Shown: in pieces, positions 1 through 7,426 of the stretch | How the letters are laid out: every line of letters starts with the position of its first letter | How positions within the stretch are numbered: position 1 is the first letter of the stretch | From: Bacillota bacterium | GTDB taxonomy: Bacteria; Bacillota_I; Bacilli_A; ML615J-28; CAG-698 | NCBI GenBank assembly: GCA_016280895.1 | Contig: JAEEHM010000057.1 | Location: forward strand, 1-60,715 | Length of the DNA: 60,715 nucleotides | Direction: 5' to 3' | Notes under the pieces: generated by a model | Database searches by the model: none | What the model was told of the DNA's origin: nothing | Seen by the model: the letters and a program-made list of their open reading frames with translations, nothing else | Made by a program: the position numbers and the translations under genes

Positions 1-525
1 AAGGTAGAAGAAGTTGCTAAAGAATATGATTTAGCAGTATTAACTAAAATGCCACTTAATCCTGAACTTGCTACCTTATCTGATAAAGGAAATATTGAAG
101 ATGCTAATGTCAATTATTTAGATAAGGCACTTGATTTAATTGAATCATTAAAGGTAGAAGTTACAAATATTGCGCTTCCAATTGAAAACAAAGAAATTAT
201 TGAAGTAGCTGGTAAAGCTAAAGAATTATATATCTATAATATGAATAAGGATATGATCGTTGGTGCTAGAAAAGTAAGTATTAATTCAAAAGATGATTTC
301 TATAATGCTGTAATTAATAATAATGTTAGTATTGTAATTACAAACCAAATTGAAAAGGATTTGTGTGATAAGATAGAAGCAAACGATATTGAAGTATATA
401 TTGGTGAAAAGGGTAATCCAGTTGATGCTATCAATCATTTAATCGATGTTAAGTATGAACAAAAAGCACATGGCTGTAGTGGTAATTGCGCAAGCTGTGG
501 TGAAAGTTGTAGTGCTAAAAGATAA
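1..525 (+). CDS. Mrp/NBP35-type Fe-S carrier ATPase, C-terminal part (5' end outside window)
   Basis: The frame is open from base 1, so the gene starts upstream; 174 residues are visible. The first 35 or so (LAVLTKMPLNPELATLSDKG) resemble the end of the Mrp/ApbC P-loop domain, which carries Fe-S clusters to apoproteins in the cytosol. Residues of about 50-150 look like the NifX/dinitrogenase-cofactor fold that anaerobes fuse to Mrp. The protein ends in a cysteine-rich tail, CSGNCASCGESC, a plausible cluster or metal site. The Walker A motif would lie upstream and cannot be checked. A strong terminator follows, so this is the last gene of its unit. Confidence 0.8.
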   Translation, partial: KVEEVAKEYDLAVLTKMPLNPELATLSDKGNIEDANVNYLDKALDLIESLKVEVTNIALPIENKEIIEVAGKAKELYIYNMNKDMIVGARKVSINSKDDFYNAVINNNVSIVITNQIEKDLCDKIEANDIEVYIGEKGNPVDAINHLIDVKYEQKAHGCSGNCASCGESCSAKR

Positions 526-545
526 TATTATAATATATTCATTTT

Positions 546-580
546 AACCTAAGAAGAAAGTGATTTCTTCTTAGGTTTTT
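546..580 (+). terminator. Intrinsic terminator of the Mrp gene
   Basis: A perfect 14-bp stem (AACCTAAGAAGAAA, loop GTGA, then the complement) is followed by a short T run, 20 bp after the stop codon. Confidence 0.85.
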
Positions 581-676
581 AATTACTATTAAAACAATGA
601 ATATTTGTCTTGAGTATCCGTTTCGTCTATAAACTTTTCAATAAAAATAAAAAAACTCTGATATTCAAGCGATTTT

Positions 677-715
677 CGACTATAATCAAATCGAATTTGA
701 AAATAGTCGGAGGGA
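677..715 (+). promoter_or_regulatory. Dyad over a -10 box before the AAA_14 remnant
   Basis: CGACTAT (677-683) and ATAGTCG (703-709) form a 7-bp dyad. The left arm overlaps a TATAAT at 681-686. A Shine-Dalgarno GGAGGG (709-714) sits just before the remnant's ATG. No good -35 box is seen. The intact AAA_14 gene at 59.07 kb also has a dyad at its promoter, so the arrangement may be autoregulatory. Confidence 0.4.
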
Positions 716-719
716 TAAT

Positions 720-857
720 ATGGCTTATATCAATAGATCGTTAGAAAAAATACTAGTAAGGAGATTTGAATCTGCAAAATCAGTAGCGATAACATGAGCA
801 AGACAAGTTGGAAAGACTACTTTAACTAAACATGTTTATCCTAATAATTATGAGTAA
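720..857 (+). pseudogene. AAA_14 (DUF4143) ATPase, truncated and stop-interrupted remnant
   Basis: Starting from ATG 720 with a good ribosome binding site, the frame reads like the N-terminus of an AAA_14/DUF4143 ATPase: about 25 residues, then AIT*ARQVGKTTLTKH. This is the Walker A segment normally read as TGARQVGK(S/T)TL, as in the intact gene at 59.07 kb. An in-frame TGA (795-797) stands where the family has glycine, a single GGA to TGA change. The frame stops for good at 855-857 after about 45 codons out of the roughly 400 usual. TGA is a genuine stop in this genome, so the gene is dead. A terminator follows directly. Confidence 0.8.
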
Positions 858-867
858 AATAAAAAAA

Positions 868-896
868 TGCTAGAAAACTAATTCTAGCAGTTTTTT
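868..896 (+). terminator. Intrinsic terminator after the AAA_14 remnant
   Basis: Stem TGCTAGAA (868-875) and TTCTAGCA (882-889), followed by G and six Ts. From here to the AbiE promoter (897-1080) I see no gene, only a G-rich/C-rich patch near 913-932 and a TTGACA at 983-988 with a weak TAAATT 17 bp later. Confidence 0.8.
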
Positions 897-1080
897 ATAC
901 TTTTCTTTTCCCAGGGGGGCACATTTTCCCCTTCAACCCCTTTGTATATACTTTTATTATAAGCACTTTTTTATTGTGTACTTGACAAAGCGAGTACTTT
1001 ATTGTAAATTTTCTTAGGTTTTTAATATTTATAAAAGAAATATAATAAAAAAATAGTTTAATAAATTTTATTAAAAAGTG

Positions 1081-1128
1081 TTGATTTCCTCCAGAAACTA
1101 CTGTATAATAGTAGTATCTGGAGGAAAT
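1081..1128 (+). promoter_or_regulatory. abiE promoter inside a large palindromic operator
   Basis: TTGATT (1081-1086) and TATAAT (1104-1109) are spaced 17 bp. A perfect 12-bp inverted repeat flanks the -10 box: ATTTCCTCCAGA (1084-1095) and TCTGGAGGAAAT (1117-1128). An inner repeat ACTACT (1097-1102)/AGTAGT (1110-1115) sits within it. The right arm carries the Shine-Dalgarno GGAGGAAA. AbiEi antitoxins of described AbiE systems repress their own promoter by binding inverted repeats; that this is the site here is inference. Confidence 0.8.
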
Positions 1129-1132
1129 TATC

Positions 1133-1723
1133 ATGATTAAGACAATCGATGTTTTGGCTTATGAATATAGAAACTATTCCAATATTTACAACAAAATAAA
1201 GAATGAAGAGACTAAGAACCATTTAATAAAGATTAAAAGGGGATTATATGAAACAAATGTCAATGCTAATCCATTGACATTAGCAAATTCTATTTTATCA
1301 CCATCATATATTTCTTTTGAAACTGCACTTTCATATTATGGAATGATACCAGAGAGGGTATATGCAATTAAATCTGCAACATTCATGAAAAACAAGAAGA
1401 AAGAGTTCTCAAATAGTTTTGGTTTATTCTTATATTTTGATGTTAATAAAAATGCATATCCATATGATATATGCCAAGTGGAGATCGATAACACAAATGT
1501 GTATATTGCATCAAGAGAAAAAGCATTATTGGATATGATTTCCATTATCTCTCCAAGAAATAATATAAAAGAATTAGAGGATTTAATATTTAATGATTTA
1601 AGAATAGATGAGATTATTTTTGATCAACTAGATTTCAGCAAAATGATTAAATTATGTGATTTGTATTGTAGTAAATCTATAAAGCTATTAAAGAAATATT
1701 TAGGAGAAAAAAATGATAAATAA
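1133..1723 (+). CDS. abiEi: AbiEi-family type IV antitoxin / transcriptional regulator
   Basis: A 196-residue protein directly after the palindromic promoter and overlapping the AbiEii gene by 11 bp, the usual AbiE order. The N-terminal 60 or so residues fit a winged helix. Residues of about 60-140 (SYISFETALSYYGMIPE) match the AbiEi 'youth of toxin' region, and a helical C-terminal part follows. Known AbiEi proteins neutralise the AbiEii nucleotidyltransferase without a stable toxin contact and repress their own operon. ATG 1133 is chosen because GGAGGAAA lies 6 bp upstream. Confidence 0.82.
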   Translation: MIKTIDVLAYEYRNYSNIYNKIKNEETKNHLIKIKRGLYETNVNANPLTLANSILSPSYISFETALSYYGMIPERVYAIKSATFMKNKKKEFSNSFGLFLYFDVNKNAYPYDICQVEIDNTNVYIASREKALLDMISIISPRNNIKELEDLIFNDLRIDEIIFDQLDFSKMIKLCDLYCSKSIKLLKKYLGEKNDK

Positions 1724-2567
1724 TTATATTTTAGAAAGTTTAAAATTAAGTAATCCTCATAATCTAATTGAATTTGAAAATGATTTAAGAGAAATCACTC
1801 AAAAAATAATTCTTTCAGCATTATCAAAAACCTCATTTTTTAGACATGTTGCTTTTTATGGGGGAACAGCTCTAAGAATATTTCATGGCCTAACACGATT
1901 TAGTGAAGACCTATATTTTCAAGTGATTGAAGATGGCTTTAATGTAAATATAGATGAGTGCATGAGTGTTTGCATACAAAATCTATTATCATATGGATTA
2001 AAAGCATTTGTTCATTCAAAAGAAGATTATGATAAGGGAGAAATAAAAAGAAGATATATTAAGTTTCCGTGTTTTGATATTGCCCAAGAATTTTTTGGAA
2101 ACATAAGCATGAATAAAGAAAGATTATTATCAGTAAAGATAGAAGTTAGTACTATTTATATTCCTGGTTTTCAAACTGAAATGAAGCTTTTACCATCTCC
2201 TGTTTTCTCCAACATTTTATGTTTTGATTATGCTTCTTTGTTTGCTGGAAAGATTCATGCCTTGATTTCTAGAAATTGGAGAGAAAGAGTAAAAGGAAGA
2301 GATTATTTTGATTATATGTTCTATTTATCACACGACATAGCAATTAATTTAGAATATTTAAAAAACAAATTAAGTATCTCCCTAAAAACAGATACTTCAT
2401 CAGTTACTTTAAGCGATATAAAAGAATTATTAAAAGAGAGATTTAAAAATGTAGATTTTACATTAATTAAAAATGATATTATACCTTTTGTGAGAAATAA
2501 AAATGATATTGATAATTTAGATAAAGAGATGTTTATAGCATCACTTGACCTATTAAGAAGTATATGA
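1713..2567 (+). CDS. abiEii: AbiEii-family nucleotidyltransferase toxin, altered catalytic motif
   Basis: A 284-residue DUF1814/AbiEii protein, normal in length. Known members are polymerase-beta-fold nucleotidyltransferases that block growth during phage infection. The first motif reads FYGGTALRIFHGLTRFSEDLYF (about residues 48-69). The family normally has SEDLDF, with two metal-binding aspartates; here the second is tyrosine (codon TAT 1914-1916, residue 68), one base from GAT. The later segments KIEVST and the RDYFDYMF motif near residue 210 are intact. The protein may therefore be inactive, or use other residues. It is translationally coupled to the antitoxin by the 11-bp overlap. Confidence 0.82.
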   Translation: MINNYILESLKLSNPHNLIEFENDLREITQKIILSALSKTSFFRHVAFYGGTALRIFHGLTRFSEDLYFQVIEDGFNVNIDECMSVCIQNLLSYGLKAFVHSKEDYDKGEIKRRYIKFPCFDIAQEFFGNISMNKERLLSVKIEVSTIYIPGFQTEMKLLPSPVFSNILCFDYASLFAGKIHALISRNWRERVKGRDYFDYMFYLSHDIAINLEYLKNKLSISLKTDTSSVTLSDIKELLKERFKNVDFTLIKNDIIPFVRNKNDIDNLDKEMFIASLDLLRSI

Positions 2568-2573
2568 TATAAA

Positions 2574-2604
2574 AGAACTAAGGAATTATCCTTAGCTCTT
2601 TTTA
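2574..2604. terminator. Bidirectional terminator between convergent genes
   Basis: AGAACTAAGGA (2574-2584) pairs with TCCTTAGCTCT (2589-2599) with one wobble. Ts follow on the plus strand and a run of Ts also follows on the minus strand, so it can serve AbiEii and the converging kinase gene. Confidence 0.75.
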
Positions 2605-3582
2605 AATTATTATATCAGCATTATCTAAAAATTTGTATTTTTCAAAATATTTATTTTCTAGTGGCATCCATTCGTTTAAAAAGCGATCGCCATTATCACG
2701 TAACATTATTCTTTCAATTTGAGTGCTTTGATCAACAAATAGATATGCACATTTATCGATGAGACTATTAAAATATGGATGATATGAATATACTCCCTCA
2801 ATTAAGACCTTATCTTTTAATTCAATATCTTTTGAATAATATATTTCTTTTTCGCAATCATATGCTTGAATAGTGATGATTTTTTCGTCGTTTTCCCAGG
2901 CTTTTTTGACCTTCTCTAGGGTTTCTTTGATTAGCTCATAATTGATGTTACCACCAATTTCAGAAAGTCTTTCCTTTGTTTTTAGGTTATGGGGTAAGAA
3001 GAAATCATCAGCATGAATTATGCTTGCGTTGTAACATTGATGAGCAAGGGTCGTTTTTCCACTTGCGCATTTTCCTTCAAGGGCAATTATTGTATGTTTA
3101 TCTTGCATTTCAATATAATCATATAATTGAAAGATTCGCATTACTAAGCTTAAATAATCTTTATGGATTAATCTGTAATGTGGCATATATTCTTCATTAT
3201 AGATTGTGGAATGATGGACTGGTTTATAATCATAATTGAAATATTCATTTTCTTTTAAATATTTCTTGAGATTATCTTCTAAGATATTGATATCATATTT
3301 AGCATTCTTTGCACTTTCATAAAATGATTTAGATAAATATTTTAGATTTCTTTCTTTTAAGATATTTACTCTTATATAAGAATCACTTATCCATTCATAA
3401 TAAGGATTATTTATCGGTGCTTTTATTTTTGCTTCCTTGATGATATATTTATATGCTTTCTTTTCACTTATTTTGTTGATTAAATGTGCAGGACCTAAGG
3501 ATGCTTGATAGATTAGTTTAATCTTATCCTGGTTCTGCATTTTGGGATATTTTTTAATGTGATAGTCAAGTAGTATTCTCAT
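2602..3582 (-). CDS. P-loop uridine-kinase-like protein with an unknown N-terminal domain
   Basis: 326 residues in two parts. Residues 1-150 form a domain I cannot name, rich in aromatic and basic residues. The rest is a P-loop kinase of the uridine kinase/pantothenate kinase class: Walker A GKCASGKTTL near residue 170, IHADDFFLP (the DD pair typical of nucleoside kinases), LIEGVYSYHP, and a lid-like stretch with RDNGDRFLNEWMPLE. It probably phosphorylates a small molecule, but the substrate cannot be read from the sequence. It lies alone on the minus strand, divergent from miaB and convergent with the AbiE pair. Confidence 0.65.
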   Translation of the reverse strand: MRILLDYHIKKYPKMQNQDKIKLIYQASLGPAHLINKISEKKAYKYIIKEAKIKAPINNPYYEWISDSYIRVNILKERNLKYLSKSFYESAKNAKYDINILEDNLKKYLKENEYFNYDYKPVHHSTIYNEEYMPHYRLIHKDYLSLVMRIFQLYDYIEMQDKHTIIALEGKCASGKTTLAHQCYNASIIHADDFFLPHNLKTKERLSEIGGNINYELIKETLEKVKKAWENDEKIITIQAYDCEKEIYYSKDIELKDKVLIEGVYSYHPYFNSLIDKCAYLFVDQSTQIERIMLRDNGDRFLNEWMPLENKYFEKYKFLDNADIII

Positions 3583-3674
3583 AATTAGTCTCCGATAAAT
3601 ATTTTACCATATTTCTTTAATCTAATAAAGTAGATATTTAAAAATTTGATTGATTGTGGTAAAATTAAAACATC

Positions 3675-3704
3675 TTGAATAATATATGTATCTTGTGATA
3701 TAAT
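3675..3704 (+). promoter_or_regulatory. Promoter of miaB
   Basis: TTGAAT (3675-3680) and TATAAT (3699-3704) with an 18-bp spacer, 24 bp before the miaB start; the -10 lies within a short dyad (CTTG...CAAG). Confidence 0.55.
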
Positions 3705-3727
3705 ATACAAGATTAAATGAGGAATAT

Positions 3728-5179
3728 ATGAAAAAACAGTTGAAATCAAAAAAATATAGTTTATTTGAAGCACCATCTTTAAGCGATGCTAAAATGAGAA
3801 AAAAACATGATATTGAAAATATTGTGTTTGAAATTGATCAAAAATATCAAAATATTGGTATCAATAAAACCTATATGGTTAAAACATATGGTTGTCAAGG
3901 TAATATCGCAGATAGTGAAAAGATTTGTGGTATTATGGACAATTTAGGTTTTGTGGAAGTTAAAGATGAAAAGTGCGCTGATGTTTTATTCTTTAACACC
4001 TGTGCTATTAGAGAAAATGCGGAAAATCGTATATATGGTGAATTAGGTAGGCTTTATCCACTTAAGGTCAATAATCCAAATATGTTGATTGTGCTATGTG
4101 GATGTATGCCACAGGAAGAAGTTACTGTTAATAATATCAAAGAGAAATATCCACAAGTTGATATTGTGTTTGGAACACACAATATCTATAAAATTCCTGA
4201 ATATATTTATGATGCTTATACTGAGAAAAAAAGAGTATTGGAAGTATTTAGCTATGAAGGTGATATAATTGAAGGAATTCCTTTAAAGAGGGATAGTAAG
4301 GTTAAAGCATGGGTTGATATTATGTATGGTTGTGATGAATTCTGTACATATTGTATAGTACCATATACAAGAGGTAGTGAAAGAAGTAGAAGACCTAATG
4401 ATATCATTAATGAAGTTAAGGATTTAGTAAATAAGGGCTATATTGAAGTTACTTTACTTGGTCAAAATGTGAATGCATATGGTAAAGATCTAAAGGATAT
4501 GGATTATACTTTTGCGAATTTACTCGAAGATTTAGCAAAAACTGGTATTAAAAGAATTAGATATACAACATCACATCCAAGAGATTTAGATAAAGAGACT
4601 ATGGATGTTATGGCTAAATATAAAAATATTATGCCACATCTTCATCTACCTGTACAATCTGGTAGCAATGATATCTTAAAGAAGATGAATCGAAAATATA
4701 CAAAAGAGATGTATTTAGATAAGATTAATTATTTAAAGAAAGTTATTCCATCTATTTCTTTAACTACTGATATTATTGTCGCTTTCCCTAATGAAAGTGA
4801 AGAAGATTTTGAAGAAACTTTGGATTTAGTTAGAAAAGCTGATTTTGAAGGTGCTTATACTTTTATATATTCAAAAAGAAAAGGTACGCCTGCAGCAACA
4901 TATGATAATCAAATCGACCCAGTTACTGCAAAGAGGAGATTACTTACTTTAAATAAATTAATCAATGAAGGTTTTGCGAAAGGTAATAAGCGATTTGAAG
5001 GTGAGATATTAGAAATATTAGTTGAAGGCTATAGTGAGACTAAGAATCATCTTCTTTGTGGTTATACAGGAAATAATAAGCTTGTTAATTTTGAAGGTGA
5101 TGAAGAATTAATTGGAAAATTAGTTAAGGTTAAAATCACTAAAGCATATACATGGCATTTAAGAGGGGAATTAATATAA
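3728..5179 (+). CDS. miaB: tRNA-2-methylthio-N6-dimethylallyladenosine synthase MiaB
   Basis: 483 residues, a radical-SAM methylthiotransferase that adds a methylthio group to i6A37 of tRNAs reading UNN codons. Order of domains: an N-terminal extension, UPF0004 (TYGCQGNIADSEKICG, with the other cluster cysteines in FFNTCAIRENA and VLCGCMPQ), radical SAM with CDEFCTYC near residue 202 binding the second 4Fe-4S cluster, and a C-terminal TRAM domain. ATG 3728 has TGAGGA upstream. It is followed after 16 bp by the HD-GYP gene, probably on the same transcript. Confidence 0.95.
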   Translation: MKKQLKSKKYSLFEAPSLSDAKMRKKHDIENIVFEIDQKYQNIGINKTYMVKTYGCQGNIADSEKICGIMDNLGFVEVKDEKCADVLFFNTCAIRENAENRIYGELGRLYPLKVNNPNMLIVLCGCMPQEEVTVNNIKEKYPQVDIVFGTHNIYKIPEYIYDAYTEKKRVLEVFSYEGDIIEGIPLKRDSKVKAWVDIMYGCDEFCTYCIVPYTRGSERSRRPNDIINEVKDLVNKGYIEVTLLGQNVNAYGKDLKDMDYTFANLLEDLAKTGIKRIRYTTSHPRDLDKETMDVMAKYKNIMPHLHLPVQSGSNDILKKMNRKYTKEMYLDKINYLKKVIPSISLTTDIIVAFPNESEEDFEETLDLVRKADFEGAYTFIYSKRKGTPAATYDNQIDPVTAKRRLLTLNKLINEGFAKGNKRFEGEILEILVEGYSETKNHLLCGYTGNNKLVNFEGDEELIGKLVKVKITKAYTWHLRGELI

Positions 5180-5195
5180 TTAAGTGAGGCTTTTT

Positions 5196-6515
5196 ATGAA
5201 CAAAGATTTGTTTGTGATGACGGAGAGAAAAGCAAATTTGTTTAATATTAAATGTTTAATCGTAATTATAGGACTGGGAATTGCAACACTTATTCTTAAT
5301 GAATTGAATTTCTTTACAGTTAATAAAGATGCTGTTATATTTTCAATGATACCCGCAATTAGTTTTGCGTTTATTCCAATTATGATATATTTAATTCATG
5401 ATAAGATATTGAAAAAAGATAATTCAATTTTAGAACTTCCTTATTTTAAAGCAATCGTTTTAGTATTTTGTTTTTTATGTGTGATGATATTATGTGTTAT
5501 TTTATCTTTTCACACTATCTTATTACTTGTAATTCCAACACTTCTTGCTGCTCAATATAAAAACAACAAGATTATGGCACTTGCTAGTCTTACTGCATCA
5601 CTTGTATCTGTGGTTATTGTAGTGTATGCTTCCTTACTTGTGGGTATTTATGATGCTAATTTAATGAAGCCTTTGACACTTGATGAGGCTGCTTCGTTTG
5701 AAAATAGATTAAATTTATTGACGAGAAAAAGGATTTTTGAAATATTGTTGCATTATGTTATTCCACGTCTTATTAGTGTTGCTGCTATTGATTTTATTGC
5801 CTTATCAATTAATAAAAGAAATGATGAGATGCTTGATATTCAATTGAGTTTAACACAAAAAGTTCAAGAAGAAAGTGATGCGAGAGCGAAAATGCATAAT
5901 GGCCTTATTGAACATTTAGCTGATATTATTGAATCAAGAGATATTGAAACTGGTGAACATATTAAAAGAACTAAGAATTATGTTACAATTTTAGTTAATA
6001 AGATGAAAGAAATGGATCAATATAAAGACTATCTAGATGATAAGATGTGTGATAATATCATTAGTGCTGCACCTCTTCATGATATTGGAAAAATTGCGGT
6101 TAGTGATTTGATATTAAGAAAACCTGGTAAGTTAACAGATGATGAATTTGCGAAAATGAAAATTCATACTACTAAGGGTGGAGAAATCATTAACAATATT
6201 TTAAATGAATTAGGCGATGAAGATTTTTTGAAAGTTGCATATGATATTGCGACATCTCATCATGAAAAATGGAATGGTAGTGGATACCCTAATGGTCTTA
6301 AGGAAGAAGACATTCCCCTTGCTGGTAGAATTATGGCAATCGCTGATGTTTTTGATGCTTTAGTTGCAGAACGTGTTTATAAAAAACCAATTCCAGTTGA
6401 AGATGCTATTAATATTATTATTAATGATTCGGGTACACATTTTGATCCTAATATCGTGGAAGTATTTAAAGAAGTTAAAGATGATTTTATTAAAGAAGCA
6501 AATAGTAAAAAATAA
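5196..6515 (+). CDS. Membrane-anchored HD-GYP domain phosphodiesterase
   Basis: About 439 residues. The first 200 hold five or six hydrophobic helices (MASE-like sensor, ligand unknown), then a short linker, then an HD-GYP domain. The motifs are complete: HDIGK, HHEKWNGSGYPNGL and ADVFDALVAERVYKK. HD-GYP enzymes hydrolyse cyclic di-GMP, so this probably lowers c-di-GMP in response to a membrane or extracellular signal. A GTG at 5184 is in frame, but ATG 5196 is preferred because AAGTGAGG lies 7 bp before it. No diguanylate cyclase is in this window. Confidence 0.87.
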   Translation: MNKDLFVMTERKANLFNIKCLIVIIGLGIATLILNELNFFTVNKDAVIFSMIPAISFAFIPIMIYLIHDKILKKDNSILELPYFKAIVLVFCFLCVMILCVILSFHTILLLVIPTLLAAQYKNNKIMALASLTASLVSVVIVVYASLLVGIYDANLMKPLTLDEAASFENRLNLLTRKRIFEILLHYVIPRLISVAAIDFIALSINKRNDEMLDIQLSLTQKVQEESDARAKMHNGLIEHLADIIESRDIETGEHIKRTKNYVTILVNKMKEMDQYKDYLDDKMCDNIISAAPLHDIGKIAVSDLILRKPGKLTDDEFAKMKIHTTKGGEIINNILNELGDEDFLKVAYDIATSHHEKWNGSGYPNGLKEEDIPLAGRIMAIADVFDALVAERVYKKPIPVEDAINIIINDSGTHFDPNIVEVFKEVKDDFIKEANSKK

Positions 6516-6696
6516 ATTATGAGTACGTTTTCATTTATTTTTAGTTGATATTTAATATAATTAAGAGTAAAATATAATAACTTAATGAATTTATATTCAT
6601 TTGAATGTATTCATTTTGTAGACAAAACAAAGTCTTTAAAACTCCAGACTACATTTTAATATAGATCTGTATTATGTGGAAAGGAAGTGTTTAAAT

Positions 6697-6780
6697 ATGA
6701 AGTTTTTATACAAACTATTTAAAACAATGGCTGATGCATTAATTATCTGTAATGTGAATGTTTCTGATGTTAAATGGTAA
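6697..6780 (+). CDS. Possible 27-residue small protein
   Basis: Within the 372-bp gap after the HD-GYP gene, ATG 6697 is preceded by AAAGGAAG at a good distance and opens a 27-codon frame (MKFLYKLFKTMADALI...). The N-terminal half is amphipathic and basic. A terminator follows 30 bp after the stop. Upstream, 6585-6657 contains short hairpins (ATGAAT...ATTCAT, and AGTCT...AGACT) and a TATAAT-like box. No family is recognised; it may be a small membrane-active or leader peptide, or chance. Confidence 0.4.
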   Translation: MKFLYKLFKTMADALIICNVNVSDVKW

Positions 6781-6809
6781 TATTTATATTTAGATATATC
6801 AGTCAAATA

Positions 6810-6846
6810 AAGCATGATTATTTATATAATAATTATGCTTTTTTAT
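6810..6846 (+). terminator. Intrinsic terminator after the small reading frame
   Basis: AAGCATGATTATT (6810-6822) and AATAATTATGCTT (6828-6840) pair with one wobble; a T run follows. Confidence 0.75.
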
Positions 6847-6887
6847 TTTATTACTTAATGGTATAATAAAATAAGGAGAGTATTATT

Positions 6888-7184
6888 ATGCCAATTGTGT
6901 CTATTGTATTGTTTGTGTTTGGTGCAGCAATGTTATTATATGCATTACTTACATTTATAACTAAAACTATTATATTACCTTTAAATATGATGGCATCAGT
7001 TAAAAATGCTACTAAGGAATATGCTAAGAGATTTGCAGGTTTAATTGCGTTTATTTCTATTTCTTTTATAGTTGGTGCTATATTTGGTTTATTTATTGAT
7101 ATTGTGATTATTCCTATTATTATTGCTTTTGCATTGTTTATTGTGTTAATGATTATTGGAATAAAAGTGATTATGAAACAATGA
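6888..7184 (+). CDS. Small membrane protein of unknown function
   Basis: 98 residues with three or four hydrophobic segments (about residues 1-33, 45-70 and 72-95) separated by a short basic loop (KNATKEYAKR). No family is recognised. ATG 6888 has AAGGAGAG upstream and a TATAAT box lies about 25 bp before that, so it has its own promoter. It stands alone between two terminators or promoters. Confidence 0.65.
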   Translation: MPIVSIVLFVFGAAMLLYALLTFITKTIILPLNMMASVKNATKEYAKRFAGLIAFISISFIVGAIFGLFIDIVIIPIIIAFALFIVLMIIGIKVIMKQ

Positions 7185-7194
7185 TAAAATTACT

Positions 7195-7223
7195 TTGACT
7201 TATATGTGTTTTTTTGATATAAT
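7195..7223 (+). promoter_or_regulatory. Promoter of the structured leader / DUF1016 gene
   Basis: TTGACT (7195-7200) and TATAAT (7218-7223) with an ideal 17-bp spacer. Transcription should start near 7230, about 195 nt before the DUF1016 start codon. Confidence 0.8.
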
Positions 7224-7229
7224 ATTATT

Positions 7230-7405
7230 GTAAAAGAGCGAGTTTAAAACTTATTATTTACTCTAAAGAAATAATAAGTATATTGTAATTTTACTATTCC
7301 GAGAATTCGGTAAAGGTATTGCGCTTTAGAGTATACGCGGAAATTAATTTTATAAGGATTTATCCAATATTTGGATGTTTTTATAAAGTTGGTTTCCGTT
7401 TTTTT
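7230..7405 (+). ncRNA. Structured leader or small RNA with predicted kissing loops and an intrinsic terminator
   Basis: Four hairpins are visible. Hairpin 1 is CTTATTATT (7250-7258)/AATAATAAG (7270-7278). Hairpin 2 is CCGA (7299-7302)/TCGG (7307-7310). Hairpin 3 is GCG (7321-7323)/CGC (7336-7338). Hairpin 4 is an 18-bp stem with three G-U pairs, 7338-7355 with 7381-7398, followed by seven Ts: an intrinsic terminator. The loop of hairpin 1 (TACTCTAAAG, 7259-7268) is perfectly complementary over 10 nt to the loop of hairpin 3 (CTTTAGAGTA, 7324-7333), which suggests a pseudoknot or kissing interaction. The terminator ends 22 bp before the DUF1016 start, so this is either a riboswitch-like attenuator or an independent small RNA. 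It matches no RNA class I know. Confidence 0.7.
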
Positions 7406-7426
7406 GCTTTTTATAGGAGGTTTATA

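Noticed and set aside
795-797. TGA read as tryptophan (mycoplasma-type code)
   Set aside because: TGA ends several intact genes here (for example at 2565 and 13997), tryptophan is TGG throughout, and the family has glycine at this position.
895-1134. 79-codon minus-strand reading frame before AbiE
   Set aside because: It runs across the AbiE promoter and a terminator, its sequence looks low in complexity, and no ribosome binding site is present.
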